Positions 28,228 through 39,748 of a DNA stretch of 64,000 nucleotides are shown here, piece by piece. Numbering within the stretch: position 1 is the stretch's first letter; each line of letters begins with the position of its first letter. Location of the stretch: positions 11,633,509 through 11,697,508 of the forward strand of contig CM055196.1 in NCBI GenBank assembly GCA_029224185.1, in the 5' to 3' direction. A program made the position numbers and the translations under genes. This stretch comes from Karalla daura. Lineage: Eukaryota; Chordata; Actinopteri; Chaetodontiformes; Leiognathidae. Under the pieces are notes generated by a model, which saw only the letters and a list, made by a program, of their open reading frames with translations, was not told where the DNA came from and ran no database searches.

Positions 28228-29780
28228 ATGGTAGGAAATAAACACGTGTATTAACTAATCCCCTAAAACTTTCTAGTACTTGTGTTCTTCGTGTAATGAA
28301 TGACAAAGTCGCGTGTCGTCTTATTTTAACGTTAAGATGGCGATCTTGATCATGATCGGACAGCAGTGCAGCAGCGTCTCGAGCTCCTCGCGCGATGCAA
28401 ACTTACGGCGAGTTTATGGCCGCTTCTGAGGCAAGCTCTGCTCCTCACAGTTGTCCGAGGTACAGTCCAGTCCAACTCATGGACACCAGGGATGGCTCGG
28501 TAACAACTGGCTCACCAGGGTTCAAAACTATGCCAAACAGATTGGGACTCTGGGGTACAGCGGTTTACTAGCGGTTGCCAGGCAACGACATGCAGCGTCG
28601 TAGAGGAGAGACGAAGTAGTTAGCCGGCTTGTTTACTCAGCGACTGAGACTGAAATTACATTCCTGCATATTTAGATCGATTGGTCTCTATAAATGGCTC
28701 ATAGGTGTGTGTGTGATAGGGACTAACAGACCCACAGCTGGCCAGATGATGATTGGATGAACTATTTGTACATTTACCGTCTGCAGTTTTGTTTTTCGGT
28801 GGATTTTGCACTCTGGTCTCAACTGTAGCTATTCTGGTTTTAGTCTTTTTTTTTTCACTAATACATATATATAGATACATATGCATATCTGTATTATGTA
28901 TTCTGCAATGGCTACTTTTTCCTACTGATCTTTAAGAACTGTGTTTTACAAAATCATAGTGTTGTAACCAGGAGTCAGTTCAGTATCCATCTCTATCCAT
29001 CCTGCCAGTCACCATAATCCAGGGAGTTGTATGTTGTGGCAACTTGACTTGCTGCAAATTCTTTCACCTCTCATCCAGGATAGATAGATTGATTAATAGA
29101 CATAAAGAAACTTCATTGATCCCTTTGGGAGGTTCCAGTTGGCAAATTCAAGACGATTCCTACCTGGTGATTCTCAGAGCCCCTTGGATGAGGGGTGAAA
29201 TGTCTTCAAGAATCATTTACCTCCATGAAAAACTGTGTATTCTTTTGTTAAGCACTGGTTTATCACTTGCACAATTACTTCACAAATGGCTGTTTTGTCC
29301 TGTCTTCCATTTCAGGATAGTGTTGAAGAAACCCTGGGCAGGATTGAATCACATAGAGGGGTGATTGGGACTATAGTTGTCAATGCTGATGGTAAGATGG
29401 AAAGCATAATTGAGGTTTGCCGTGTTTGTGTTATTATCCTAAGGACTTTGGTACTTTCAGGCATTCCTATCAGATCAACTTTAGACAACTCCACCACGGT
29501 GGAGTATTCAGGACTTATTCGCCAGCTCGCCCTGATGGCCAGGACCACAGTGAGGGACCTGGACCCCCAGAATGACCTCACCTTCCTCCGTGTCCGCGCC
29601 AAGAAAAAAGAGATTATGGTTGCACTAGGTAAGTGGGTTGAATATAAGGGAAGAGCCTTAATTTACAAGAAAGCTTTGGTCATGATGTGTTCACTGCATT
29701 TTCATCCTCCATCTTGTCTCTGTCATGTCTCTGCAGAGAACGACTTTATGGTGATCGTCATCCAGAACCGCGGTGAATAG
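28228..29780 (+). CDS. dynlrb2: Dynein light chain roadblock-type 2
   Basis: Roadblock/LC7 light chain that binds dynein intermediate chain as a dimer; DYNLRB2 is the paralogue enriched in ciliated cells and testis. Four coding segments: ATG alone at 28228-28230, then 29316-29391, 29461-29628 and 29737-29780; 96 residues, the exact family length. The start is set by ATG|GTAGGA, with exon 2 beginning GATAGTGTTGAAGAA, giving MDSVEETLGRIESHRGV. The conserved core reads TIVVNADGIPIRSTLDNSTT, TVRDLDPQNDLTFLRVR, and the end VIVIQN. Several positions are unusual for this highly conserved family (LALMARTTV, ALENDFM, the NRGE end). The choice of DYNLRB2 over DYNLRB1 rests on synteny with 16q23 genes and residues such as VIGTIVVN; it is probable, not proven. 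Polyadenylation signal ATTAAA at 30019-30024. Decayed copies of its last exon follow downstream. Confidence 0.88.
28574..28586. promoter_or_regulatory. dynlrb2: X-box-like RFX site in dynlrb2 intron 1
   Basis: GTTGCC-A-GGCAAC is a perfect inverted repeat with one central base, matching the two half sites of the RFX-family X-box. RFX factors control ciliary genes, which fits a dynlrb2 assignment. Function is inferred from the motif. Confidence 0.5.
29060..29215 (+). mobile_element. Non-autonomous transposable element fragment in dynlrb2 intron 1
   Basis: Begins with TTCACCTCTCATCCA and ends with its near inverse TGGATGAGGGGTGAA, followed by TGTCTTCAAGAATCA. Internally it has the ATAGATAGATTGATTAATAG...CTTCATTGATCCC sequence often seen at teleost LINE or SINE ends. 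I recognise the family by its look but cannot name it. Confidence 0.45.
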
Positions 29781-30079
29781 CTGCCAGACATTTGAGAGTT
29801 ATCAGAGCCATCTTTTGTTCAGTCACACGGTCGATTTTCTTTCCAGCCAAAATATTGTTTACCAGTTGTTTGTTATGCTCTCTGCACTGCATAGTCCCTC
29901 TCTACATGGAAGACAAGTATTTTGCCTTGGATGAATGATGACACTACTTGTTTATCCAGGTTTGCCTCTGCTATTGAAATACTACAAACGATCCTTTTTC
30001 CATGATGCAGTGTAATTTATTAAAGTTCAAGATGTTAACTGCCCCAGTGTGTTTCTCTGTTCTGTCATGTGGAAAATGG

Positions 30080-30360
30080 CTTTACTTTTTCCATCAATCC
30101 ATTATCTCACCCACTTTGTACCACATGGTGTCGTGGGGGTCTGCTGCAGCTTATCAAGCGCAAATAGGGTGAAGGTAGGGAACACCTGGACAGGTCACCA
30201 GTCCATCACAGGACAAACCTATACATATACACACATCACTCACTCTAGTCTCGAGATGAAAACTTAAACGCAGACAAAAGACATTTTACTAATATTTTAA
30301 TGTAAATATCCACCAGAAATTTAAGCAATATAAGGTAATAAAAAATCTCCCCTAACAATT
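30080..30360 (+). repeat. dynlrb2 3' flank: repeat-derived unit (copy A tail)
   Basis: Contains a stretch resembling CCATTATCTCACCCACTTTGTACC plus a repeat-like CACTCACTCTAG segment, then GCAGACAAAAGACATTTTAC. The same order recurs at 31908-32195, so it appears to be part of the duplicated unit. Confidence 0.6.
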
Positions 30361-30365
30361 ACACA

Positions 30366-30615
30366 AAGGTCAAAGGTTTTGCCATGGTCAATCTGTGTTT
30401 TCATCCTACTCTCTGTCTCTGTTCAGTCTCCGGAGAGAACAGCTTCTTGGAGATCATCTAGCACTGCAGTGAATAGCTGCCGGACATTTGAGAAACATCA
30501 GACCCATCTTTTGTTCTGTCACATGGTTGATGTTTTCTTTCCAGCCAAAACATCTTTTACCCCAGAGCATGTTGTGCTTGTTGCACAGCATAATCCTTCT
30601 CACTCTACCTAGTTT
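30366..30615 (+). pseudogene. Decayed copy (B) of dynlrb2 terminal exon and 3'UTR
   Basis: Matches the intron 3 end, terminal exon and early 3'UTR of dynlrb2 (29675-29915). Shared blocks include GAGAACAGCTTCTTGGAGATC against the original GAGAACGACTTTATGGTGATC, GTGAATAGCTGCCGGACATTTGAG, and CATCTTTTGTTCTGTCACATGG. The reading frame has an early stop (ENSFLEII then TAG), so this copy is broken. Confidence 0.8.
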
Positions 30616-30875
30616 ACATGTATTTTATCTTTATGTTTTGCACTATTTGCTTTTCCTCCTTGATTTCTTTTCCTTTTTATCTGTTGTTTTTAAACTAGAT
30701 CATCCCTGTAAATTCTTATAGTCCAAAATATAGTGAAAACCTGATTGAAGAAGAGGAGAAATGTTAAAGTTTCCAAATTGTCAACTCAACAAGAGAACAA
30801 GTATTCAATAGCAGAAGTATAAGGATTTTGACTGTTATACTCCTGCTGGCCCAAATGGATAAGAGGTGACGTGTT

Positions 30876-31170
30876 AAGCATATGTATGTTTTCAGGGAGT
30901 GCTTAGTGAGAGACCTTGACCAACCTAGAAGATCAAAGTTTTTGGTTTTGATGTGCTCACTGCATTTTCATCCTCCATCTTGTCCCTGTTTCTGCAGAGT
31001 ACAACTTTATGATGATCATCATGCAGAACCACAGTGAAGAGCTGCAGGACATTTGAGAATCATCAGAGCCATCTTTTGTTCTGTCACAGGCTTGATATTT
31101 TCTTTCCTGACAAAACATCTCCTTTCTTTTTCTATGTCATGTTCTCTGTACTGCACAGTCCTCTCCACAC
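30876..31170 (+). pseudogene. Second copy (C) of dynlrb2 exon 3 scrap and terminal exon
   Basis: At 30886-30925 a scrap resembles exon 3 (AGTGAGAGACCTTGACC). The intron end follows, nearly identical to the original (CACTGCATTTTCATCCTCCA, TTTCTGCAG), and then an exon-like stretch at 30998-31056. That stretch is in frame as EYNFMMIIMQNHSEELQDI and then TGA. The original TAG is GAG here, adding five residues. The 3'UTR similarity continues to about 31170, where a LINE fragment begins. Confidence 0.8.
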
Positions 31171-31890
31171 TGAAATAGACCAGCTGAGGAGAGAGCTCTG
31201 CACCTTGACAAAACTGTACAAGGCAGCTGGCAAAGAGGAGAGGCAATCACTTATCTTAAGAAAGAAATCCTTGATACTATGCAGGGCAGAGTGACCAACC
31301 CTGTCACTTTCACCTTGGCAGCCTCGTGCTCAGCAGAGGAAGTAAATACCTGTCTGCACTCTACCCTCCACGACAGAGAAACTACCACTGCAATCATTGG
31401 AATCTGCTGTGAAAAAACCCAGCTGGACTGAGGTCCAGGAGGTCATCAGAGGAGTAAGATCAACCTCTGTGCCTGGTTCAGGTCAAGTACCGTACACTGT
31501 AAAAGCGTTGCTCATAGCTCCAATGGAAAATCATAAAGGTGATCAGAGTACGAGACCCTCAAAATGGTCCTTGAACCCACCGCCACCCTCCCTGATTAAA
31601 GCTTAACTCAGAGCCTGAAGTCATGGCTAGATACTGTCCCATCTCCGACCTCTCATTTCTATCAATGGTTCTGGAAAATGTTGTTGCAGCTCAGCGTCAG
31701 GATCACCTCAATAAACACATCTTAGAGGGTACATTTCAGTCTGGTTTCCAGACCTTCCATAATACAGAGACAGCCCTGGTCCCAGTCACCAACATCTTCT
31801 TCATGGCTGCTGACCAAAGCTCTGAAATCACTTCTTATCCTCCTTGACCTCGCAACCACCTTCAAGACTGTCAGCCACAAGAAATAGCTC
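31171..31890 (+). mobile_element. Non-LTR retrotransposon remnants (two fragments)
   Basis: The first piece (31160-31500) reads QLRRELCTLTKLYKAAGKEE, then SAEEVNTCLHSTL, then PSWTEVQEVIRGVRS and PGSGQVPYTV, which resembles a fish LINE region ahead of the reverse transcriptase. The second (31620-31880) reads YCPISDLSFLSMVLENVVA and FQSGFQTFHNTETALVPVTN, the reverse transcriptase start of L2/Rex1-like elements. Frames are broken and both pieces are short. The element splits the third dynlrb2-derived unit. Confidence 0.7.
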
Positions 31891-31907
31891 AGGGTGCACT
31901 CACGTTC

Positions 31908-31994
31908 TGTCCATTATCTTACCCACTTTGTACCAAATAGGGTTACAGGGGTCTGGTTGGATGGGTAGAAAGCAGCAAATAGGTTGTGGGTCTG

Positions 31995-32055
<61 letters not shown>

Positions 32056-32195
32056 CACACCACCACTACAACCACTACCAAGCCAACAACAGACAAAAGG
32101 CATTTTACAAATATTTTAATGTAAATTTCCATCAGAATTTACAGCAATATAGGTTAATAAATAATCCATCACAATTATACATCCCAAATAATACA
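31908..32195 (+). repeat. Second copy of the dynlrb2 3' flank (copy C tail)
   Basis: Repeats the order found at 30080-30360: CCATTATCTTACCCACTTTGTACC-type start, a long pure CA tract at 31998-32051, then ACAGACAAAAGGCATTTTAC and AATATTTTAATGTAAATTTCC. It supports a segmental tandem duplication and not isolated exon copies. Confidence 0.65.
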
Positions 32196-34041
32196 TTACA
32201 TAACAACTGATTGAAACAAATATGCAGGATTTCACAGGAAGGCTGTTGAGGAGGCTGAACAGGTGACGCAGGAAGGTCGGGTGAATTTGGGATTCGGCTA
32301 CTATAGCTTGTAGGTATGGGCTGCTGTAATGTTCAAAGGGAAAACGCAGAAGTTCTGTATTCATGTCACGGTTTTGTTTCGTCTGAAGAAAAGTCATCAG
32401 AAGACGAACGACGGCATAGCTCATCATTACCCACAGAGGGCAAATATCATACTGAGGCGTATGGCCCATAAACAATAGAGAATTGTTTAAAGTACTCAGA
32501 GTATTAATGGTTTCCCCGTAGTCATGGTATAGAACTCAACAATAATTTGGCTTTTGTAGTTAAATCTAGTTTTATTCTATTTTTTTTTACAAATAATGCC
32601 ACAGTAAGTCACCTTCACACAGGTGAAAATATTTGTCTAAAAGTACTGTAGTTACACTCAAATGATTCCAATTATCTATAACCACATGTATAATGGTGCA
32701 AAAGGCCTTTTCAACAAAAAGCAAAACATAACTTATTGACTTCAAGTGTTGTAAATATTTATAGGCATGTAGAGGGCTTAGGACACTGGCTCTGAATAAA
32801 CCATCTGCCAACCTGACGGTGAGAGACAGACTACTGTTTGCCATGTCGTCTTACATCCTCAGTGCATCTCGGTCAACCCCCCCCAAACAATTTTTGACAT
32901 CACACGACATTTTTCAAATACAATTGTCCTAATATCCTTCATTCTCTATTTCTTATTCTGACCAGCAGCAATTCAAACAAAACATATGGCTTCCCACGAG
33001 AAATGGTTAAGACAATAAAACATACAAAGTTCTTCTCCTAAAGCAAGTGACTTCACCGATGGAAAACGTATTAAACCTCCAAAAACTTCATCGATACCAT
33101 ATGACATTAATAGATAATATCCTTTAGATGTTTTCGGTCCTCTGCAAAACCTTTACCAGTATCTGTCAGACACGGTGCTCAGTGGGCACCACACAGAGGA
33201 CGGTCAAGTATTTCCTCCAATTTCAAGTGCATCCTATCAAGTTTAAGGCCTGAGGTGTGCTTTGATTCCTTGACTCAGTTTGCTTTCTCTGAGTGTTAAC
33301 CAAGTGACCGCTGCACGCTTTAAAGGGACAGTTCACCCTAACATCCACCTCAGATTATTTTGGTATGGTATCAAGTGGAGAGATGTCTGCTTCCTCTTGA
33401 ATCTACGTGGTCAATTATCAGAGTAGGGCTCATTGACAGAAAGAAACTTGTTTCCTTATGCACAACCCAACCCAAAGTGTAATCTACTTTCATTATCTTC
33501 AAGTGAAGGCAAACATCTCTGCAGTTGGTAGCAACAGGACAAACACCAAAACCATCTAGTCAGAGAAGTAAAAACTACAAGTTTTGGGGGTAAACTGCCC
33601 TTTAAGTCTTTTCTCACTGCTGTCCAAAGAGGCTACAGATTTATGCCAGACGATAGATCTCTTCAGTGTGGATCCATGCAGTTTGCACAGCAGTGTGATG
33701 TGATGTGAGATCAATGGTGGACGGTCCTAAGAGCTTCTCTTGGGGACCAGTCGCGGGAGTGGGTAGTGCGACTCTGCTGTTAAAATGCACAGGCAGAATG
33801 AGAGCGAGCGTCACAGCCAGGACCACGTCAGGTCAACGTAGTTCACAGTTGCCACGGCAAACGTGGCAGGCGAGCGGACGAATCCGGACACCGGCCAGGT
33901 TGACGTAACTGAGTGTGTCCAGAGTGGTAGCAAGACGAGGGTCGGCTCCTTCAAGTGCTTCAAGTGCAGAGGGTTGTCTGGTTCCCACCCATCTCCTTCA
34001 CCTTACTGTTCCTTCACTGTCAGAGCGCCGGCCCGGAGAGG
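32196..34041 (-). other. gse1: gse1 3'UTR (inferred) and convergent gap
   Basis: Follows the gse1 stop on the minus strand. A canonical AATAAA on that strand (TTTATT at 32571-32576) would give a 3'UTR of about 1.47 kb including the short transposon at 33318-33606. The remaining 350 bp separates it from the dynlrb2-derived duplications. Confidence 0.5.
33318..33606. mobile_element. MITE-like element with terminal inverted repeats
   Basis: The left end CTTTAAAGGGACAGTTCACC is inverted at the right end (GGTAAACTGCCCTTTAAG), giving roughly 20-bp imperfect terminal inverted repeats around 250 bp without coding capacity. The TTAAAGGGACAGTTCACCC end is a familiar teleost repeat signature. Confidence 0.65.
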
Positions 34042-36890
34042 TCACCTCGGCGTGTGCCCGTTGACTTGCCCCCTGCCCCAGTGAATGCTGGGTAGTGTCA
34101 AACACCTCCTGAAGTGCTCCAGCTGCGCCTGCAGCCTCTCCCTCTCCTCTCTCACTTTCTGCCGCTGAGTCACCAGCTCCTGGCAAGGGGGAAACAGAGG
34201 AACGGCTCTCATCACAGAGAACAGACTCCATGCGCTAAACTGCATCGTTCACGGAGGATCGCAAACAGCAGATGGGATTAAAAGATGATGGTGCACAAAT
34301 CTGCTCTCTACTACTTACCCCCATAGTGAGAGAGAGCTGCTCTGCAGTTCTGGTCAGGTTGTAATTCTGCGCCTCAAGTCTTTTACACTGACTGTGGAGG
34401 ATCTGCCGCTCTATACTCTGCTCTGTAAACAGAGAAACATTAAGTGTTATTATCGTTTTTTCTGCTTGAGCAAATTCCAGAAATGATCTTTGCACATTCA
34501 ATATTGTATAGTCTAACTTTGACTTTGACTCACCATCCACATACTCCTGGTAGGCTTCAAAAATAGCTTCGATACCCTGCCACTTCTTTGGAGGCTCTTC
34601 CTCCTCATCTTCCTCCTCCTCCTCATCCTCCTGACCAGACTCTTCCTCATCGGTTAGGTTTTCCCGCACTCCCGCGGCATCCCTGCTGGCTCCGGGGAAA
34701 TGGAGGTGATGGCCGTTGATGTGTGTGCGCTGCATGGCGTGGTTAACGTTGGAACCTTTCAGGTGAGAGACGCTGTGAGGCAACGGGCGCTCGCTCTTTA
34801 TGCCAACCTCGGGGACGCAGTTTGAAAACCCTTAGAGGAAAGTTAGAGGAGTGGAGAAATTGCAAAGTCAGTCCTTGCAGCTATTTTTAGCACAGCACAA
34901 AGAGCTAATATGGTTACTGATTTTAAAAAAGAAAACGTGTGGCATTTTGCCTCCACTAGGTGGCAGTGTAGTGGCATTTTATAGTTCCCCAGCCAAGCCT
35001 AATGATCATGCACATGACAGTGGCTAACCTTTGTTCTGCAGGGTGTTGTGTGTGGACTGCAGCACAGCCTGGTGGAAGTGCTGAGCAAACGCCTCGGGTG
35101 TGAACCTCTCCAACGGTCGACTCCGTCCGTTCTGCACGGCACTGGGCTCCTTCTTCTGGGGAGATGCAAGGACGCCGTTCTGGAGGTCCTGGAGCTTCCT
35201 GTTCGGCTGAGCCTCCATGAATTCAGCTTTGTCGTGATGAAAGGCCATGAGTGGAGCAGCATGCGCCACGTGGGTCTCAGCTGAGGGTTTCAATGTGTCA
35301 TTGTGCAGATGTTTGGGTTTGTGCTGGTAGGGAGGGGAGGGGCTGGGAGAGTCTGGGTACAGATGTCCGTTTGATTGACACGCCAGCGGGGCTGATGAGG
35401 ACTCACCTAAAAATAAATTCACGCGGCTCTTTAGTCCGAAGCAACTTTAAACATGCATATCAATGTGAGCGAGCGAGCGAGGGTGTGTGTGTCTCACCAG
35501 CTGAGGGAGCAGGAGGGCTGCTACAAGGAGGCACAGGATTATATCTGAGCGTGTCTAACGTCACCGTCTTCCTCTGAATGGCCTTCAGCAGCTCCTCCGT
35601 CCTCTCCTTATCTGCAGAGGAAAAGACAGAATGAGAACACCTGTCATTCACATTTGAAAATAGCACTTAAAGTATTGACCGTCTGGAAGAAGCTGCCAAA
35701 AAAAAAAAAAGGTCAGGTAACGGGTGAGTTGAGGTAACGCTCAGTACAACACCACAACAGAGAGACCGTGAGGTTTAATGAGGGCCGATGAACGTTTTGA
35801 TTTTCAGAGCAAATTGGTTTAAACACTGAACCACTTTCCCAGTCGATCCACGAACTGGGTCCCGGAACGACGTGGATGTGTCGCAAGATGTTTGCATCAA
35901 TTGGAAATCAAAAGAAAAGCTGGGAACATTTCATAGTTAGGAGGAGCAGATATTCACCATTAAGTCGCTGTTTAGCATGTACAGTACCAGCATCTGAAAC
36001 CGCTTAACTAATGCCTCGTTCTTCCGATTACTCCTTTGTGACAGCCAGTTAGCGAGAACATAAAATACAATCTTAATAACAAATCAAAAACGTATTGTCG
36101 TCTCCTCAGACAAATCCATTAAGAGTAGCTTAATAATGAAGAATTACTAATAAAGAGACAATTTACTAATAGGCATGAGATAAATGGTGCACCTTAAAAT
36201 AGAAACGTGGCTCAAAATGTAACAGGAAGTGTTAGTGAGCTCAGCGGTGTCCCTACAGAGGTAATACACATTAAAGTTTAAACACCAGTGACTTCGCCTA
36301 CAAACAGCATTTTAAAATCCAATTTTTGCCAGAATTTTCTATTATTTATGTTGACTCTTTTATTTTCATCAGATTCTTTTAAAAAAGTAAATTGGTAAAA
36401 TAAATAAAATAAACGCACCCAAATGTGCGGATATTCCAGAAATGTGTAATAGAAAATAATGAGCCCTACAAATCTGTTTGCAGCAGATTTGCTGTATTAG
36501 TGACACGCTACGGAAACTCATGCAATATGTATCTATGTTTCAAAGAACGCTCCAAAATCAGCCTAAATATTTAATGAGGCTTGCTTTAATATGTGAGCAT
36601 CTACAGATTTACATGAAAAATAGACTAGTTTGATAACTTAAAAAAAAGAAATCATACATTTTTAACTGTCATTATGCTTTGGCAGCTCGCTGACAACAAA
36701 TCTACTCATGCAGAAGAAAGACAAAACTTCTGCCACATCCTCCTCTCCAGATGCACCCAAACTTTATTTTCTTCTCACCCCTCCCACACCCTTGGTAAAT
36801 AATATAAAAGATAGAGAAACTGCATGTTGTATTTTTTCCCACAGGGGATCACCGGAACAACTGTGTAGAGAGAGCAGAGAAGCAAGTGGG

Positions 36891-36964
<74 letters not shown>

Positions 36965-39643
36965 CTATTAAACAGGCTGTTACCTCTCCTCTGCTGTGGG
37001 CTGACATGGGAGAGGTTGAACATAAGGAGGAAGTCCTTTTTCTCCCGCAGTTCGGGGGTGCTGTCCATCTGCTCGGCAGAGTACGGGGTGGTCAGGGGAG
37101 CTGGAGGTGTTGAAGGTGAGGAGGCCTTCCTCTTGCCCTGCGTGGCAGGCGGAGAGAGGCTGCGCTCTCTCATCATCCTCCTCCTCTTCCTCCTCTTCTG
37201 AGCCAGGAGTTCATCGCGGCGGGCCAACGTGGTCAGGCCACACACGCGCAGCAGTTCCAATTTCTTTGGTGAGAGAAAGAGAGAGAGAGGAGGGAAGGTG
37301 GGTGAGTATCGATCCCAACAAACATTTTCAGGCGTTGTGAGTGGATGTGAAGCCCTCAGCACCTCAGAGGACGTGTCCAGTTTGAGCGGGGGCTGCTCCG
37401 TCACTCTCCTCAGGTGGGCTTTCACCTCCTCCTCATCACTCTCGTCGTACGACTCATCCTGGTCATAGTAATAACCTGGTAGGACAGAGAGGTTGGGTCA
37501 GTATTAAAGGTGAGGGGGATTATCTTTGCTAGGAGGTTTTGGAGACTGTAAAGTTTACATCACACCCAGCATGTTTTTCATGCATTATAACCTTCATCTC
37601 AATGTTTACATATATGTTTTAGCACTAGCCATGCATCTTTGCCCAGGTATAGATTAACTGTGGTTGATGCTAAGAAGATAAAAGATAAAAAGCATTTTTT
37701 CATTCTAGGCACTGGAACCATTCCTGTCCTCCTTCCTGCCCACAGAGCTCCTCTCCCTCCTCCTCCCTGCTCACCTCCTTCCCTGGCCTCCCGCCGTCTC
37801 TTCTCCTCCAGGTCCAGCTTGCTGAGCAGCCGGCGGTGCTGCTGCAGGACCTCGTCGTACACCAGCATGTTGTCTGCTGGCTGACTGGCTCGCTCCCTGG
37901 CCGGGGACGGCGATGCCGCCCGGCAGAGCTCAGAGGGCAGGCAGGATCTCTGCTGCAGCTCGATGTGGTGCCGCTGGTAGAGGCTCTGGACGGCTCTGTC
38001 CTGCTCCGCCTTGTTCCAGGAGCCCACCTCGGGCAGACCGGCTCCCCTGGCTGAGCTGTACGTCTCCTCTGGCCTCCTCCTGCCGCCGTTCTCCAGCTTC
38101 TCGCCCCAGCCCAGCGGGACTCTGTCGGCCCTGGTCAGGCCTGGAGGAGGCCGGTTTGGCGGCGTGGGGGGGTTGAGTTTCTTGCGGGAGTCTGAAGGCG
38201 TGTCGACGAGGGCCGCCGGGTTCCACAGCGTGGTGGGAGGTGGCGGAGGCTGGTGATGGGGGGGCTTGGGGGAGATGAGGGGAGGTGGGGCCCCGAGGGA
38301 GGGAGGTGCATCTTTGCTGCCCGGATTGTGATGGCCTGACATGGTTCTGTTAAATGAAGCACAAAAAAACAAAACAAAATGAGATAAAAGCTGGAGTGGA
38401 AGTGACAGAGACAGTCAACACAGGCCATCAGTGTTCGGGTTCAGCTGATTGACATACTGACAGCTGTTAGTTATGACGCCTCCTAGTGGTGGTTTTATAT
38501 GGACTTCAATGATTGTCTAAAGGATGCAGGAAGAGATGAGCATTGTGAAGTTTTTTGAGGCTTTTAATCTTAAAGATTGGACAGATTTTAAGGCCTTTTA
38601 GTGGGTAAATTGAATCATACGTGGATTCGGATAAACTGACGAGAACCTAGAACCGTTTTTGAGATGATAGCAAAAAACATTTTATGACACTGCCATGCCA
38701 GTGCCGTCTTTGGTATCTTCACCTGCTGCTGTCTCTCCTCAGATCGAGGCCTTTCCCAGGTGACCTCAGGCCCATCTCCTCCCTCTCCTGGCCCTGCCCT
38801 CGCTGGCGGATCAGCCACGCCGCCTCACTCGCCCTCTGTGTCATCATGGCAGCTGCCAGGGCTCCGTGCATCCCCCCGGCAGCAGCAGCAGCTGACTGAT
38901 GTTTCCCCAGGTGAGAGGGCACCAGGCTGGGCACTGGGTGTGGGATGGAGCCCCTGGAGGAGTGGAGAGCAGGCTGCAGGGACAAGGGTTTGGGTGCTGG
39001 GAAGCCTGGGTGCTCGGGGTCCTTGGTTTTATCTGGAGAAGAAGTTTATAAAGAAGAGAGTTTTTGAATTAAAAGCTTATTCAATCCACAGCGAGGGCAT
39101 CAGACAATCACACGTTTACATGTTTAGTGTGGGTGTGTGAGCTGGGGGAGCTTGTCAGGAAATGTGGCAGTGTTCAGCAGATTTTTGGAAATAAGATTAT
39201 CAGATATTTTGTAGAGTTGACATTTTGACCTGAAGCTGATATAAGAAAAACAGTCTAGAAAGACTTCTGCAGATTGAAATGATTGAAATGACTCACTGAT
39301 TACCACTGAGCAGTGACATCGCTTGTAGGTGACTAACCTCTAATCTTGTTAGATCCTCAAAATGTGACCTTGGCCATATACAAAGAGAGTTTGGAAAAAT
39401 GAGCACTTTGTAAAGCCTTTACAAAGATTCTTATTTTGGGTCACCTTTTGAACAATGAGGTAAATATCAAAAGAGGTAGCCAGCAGTCACCTCAAATGTT
39501 TATGGGATTTGTTGGTCTGTGTTTTAGAAAAAAAAAAAGTTTGGTGCAGACCAGCTCTAATGTTAAATGTCTTGAGATAGCGCTGTCTCGAATTGAGTTG
39601 ACAGTGCCATTACAAGTGGATGGGCTATGTTTGGCCACAAACA

Positions 39644-39695
<52 letters not shown>

Positions 39696-39696
39696 C

Positions 39697-39748
<52 letters not shown>

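Noticed and set aside
28337..28430. Short frame starting MAILIMIGQQCSS as a coding exon
   Set aside because: No similarity and only about 30 codons; retained only as a possible alternative promoter region.
30366..30615. Copy B as a functional dynlrb2 exon
   Set aside because: Early in-frame stop and degraded acceptor; called a decayed copy.
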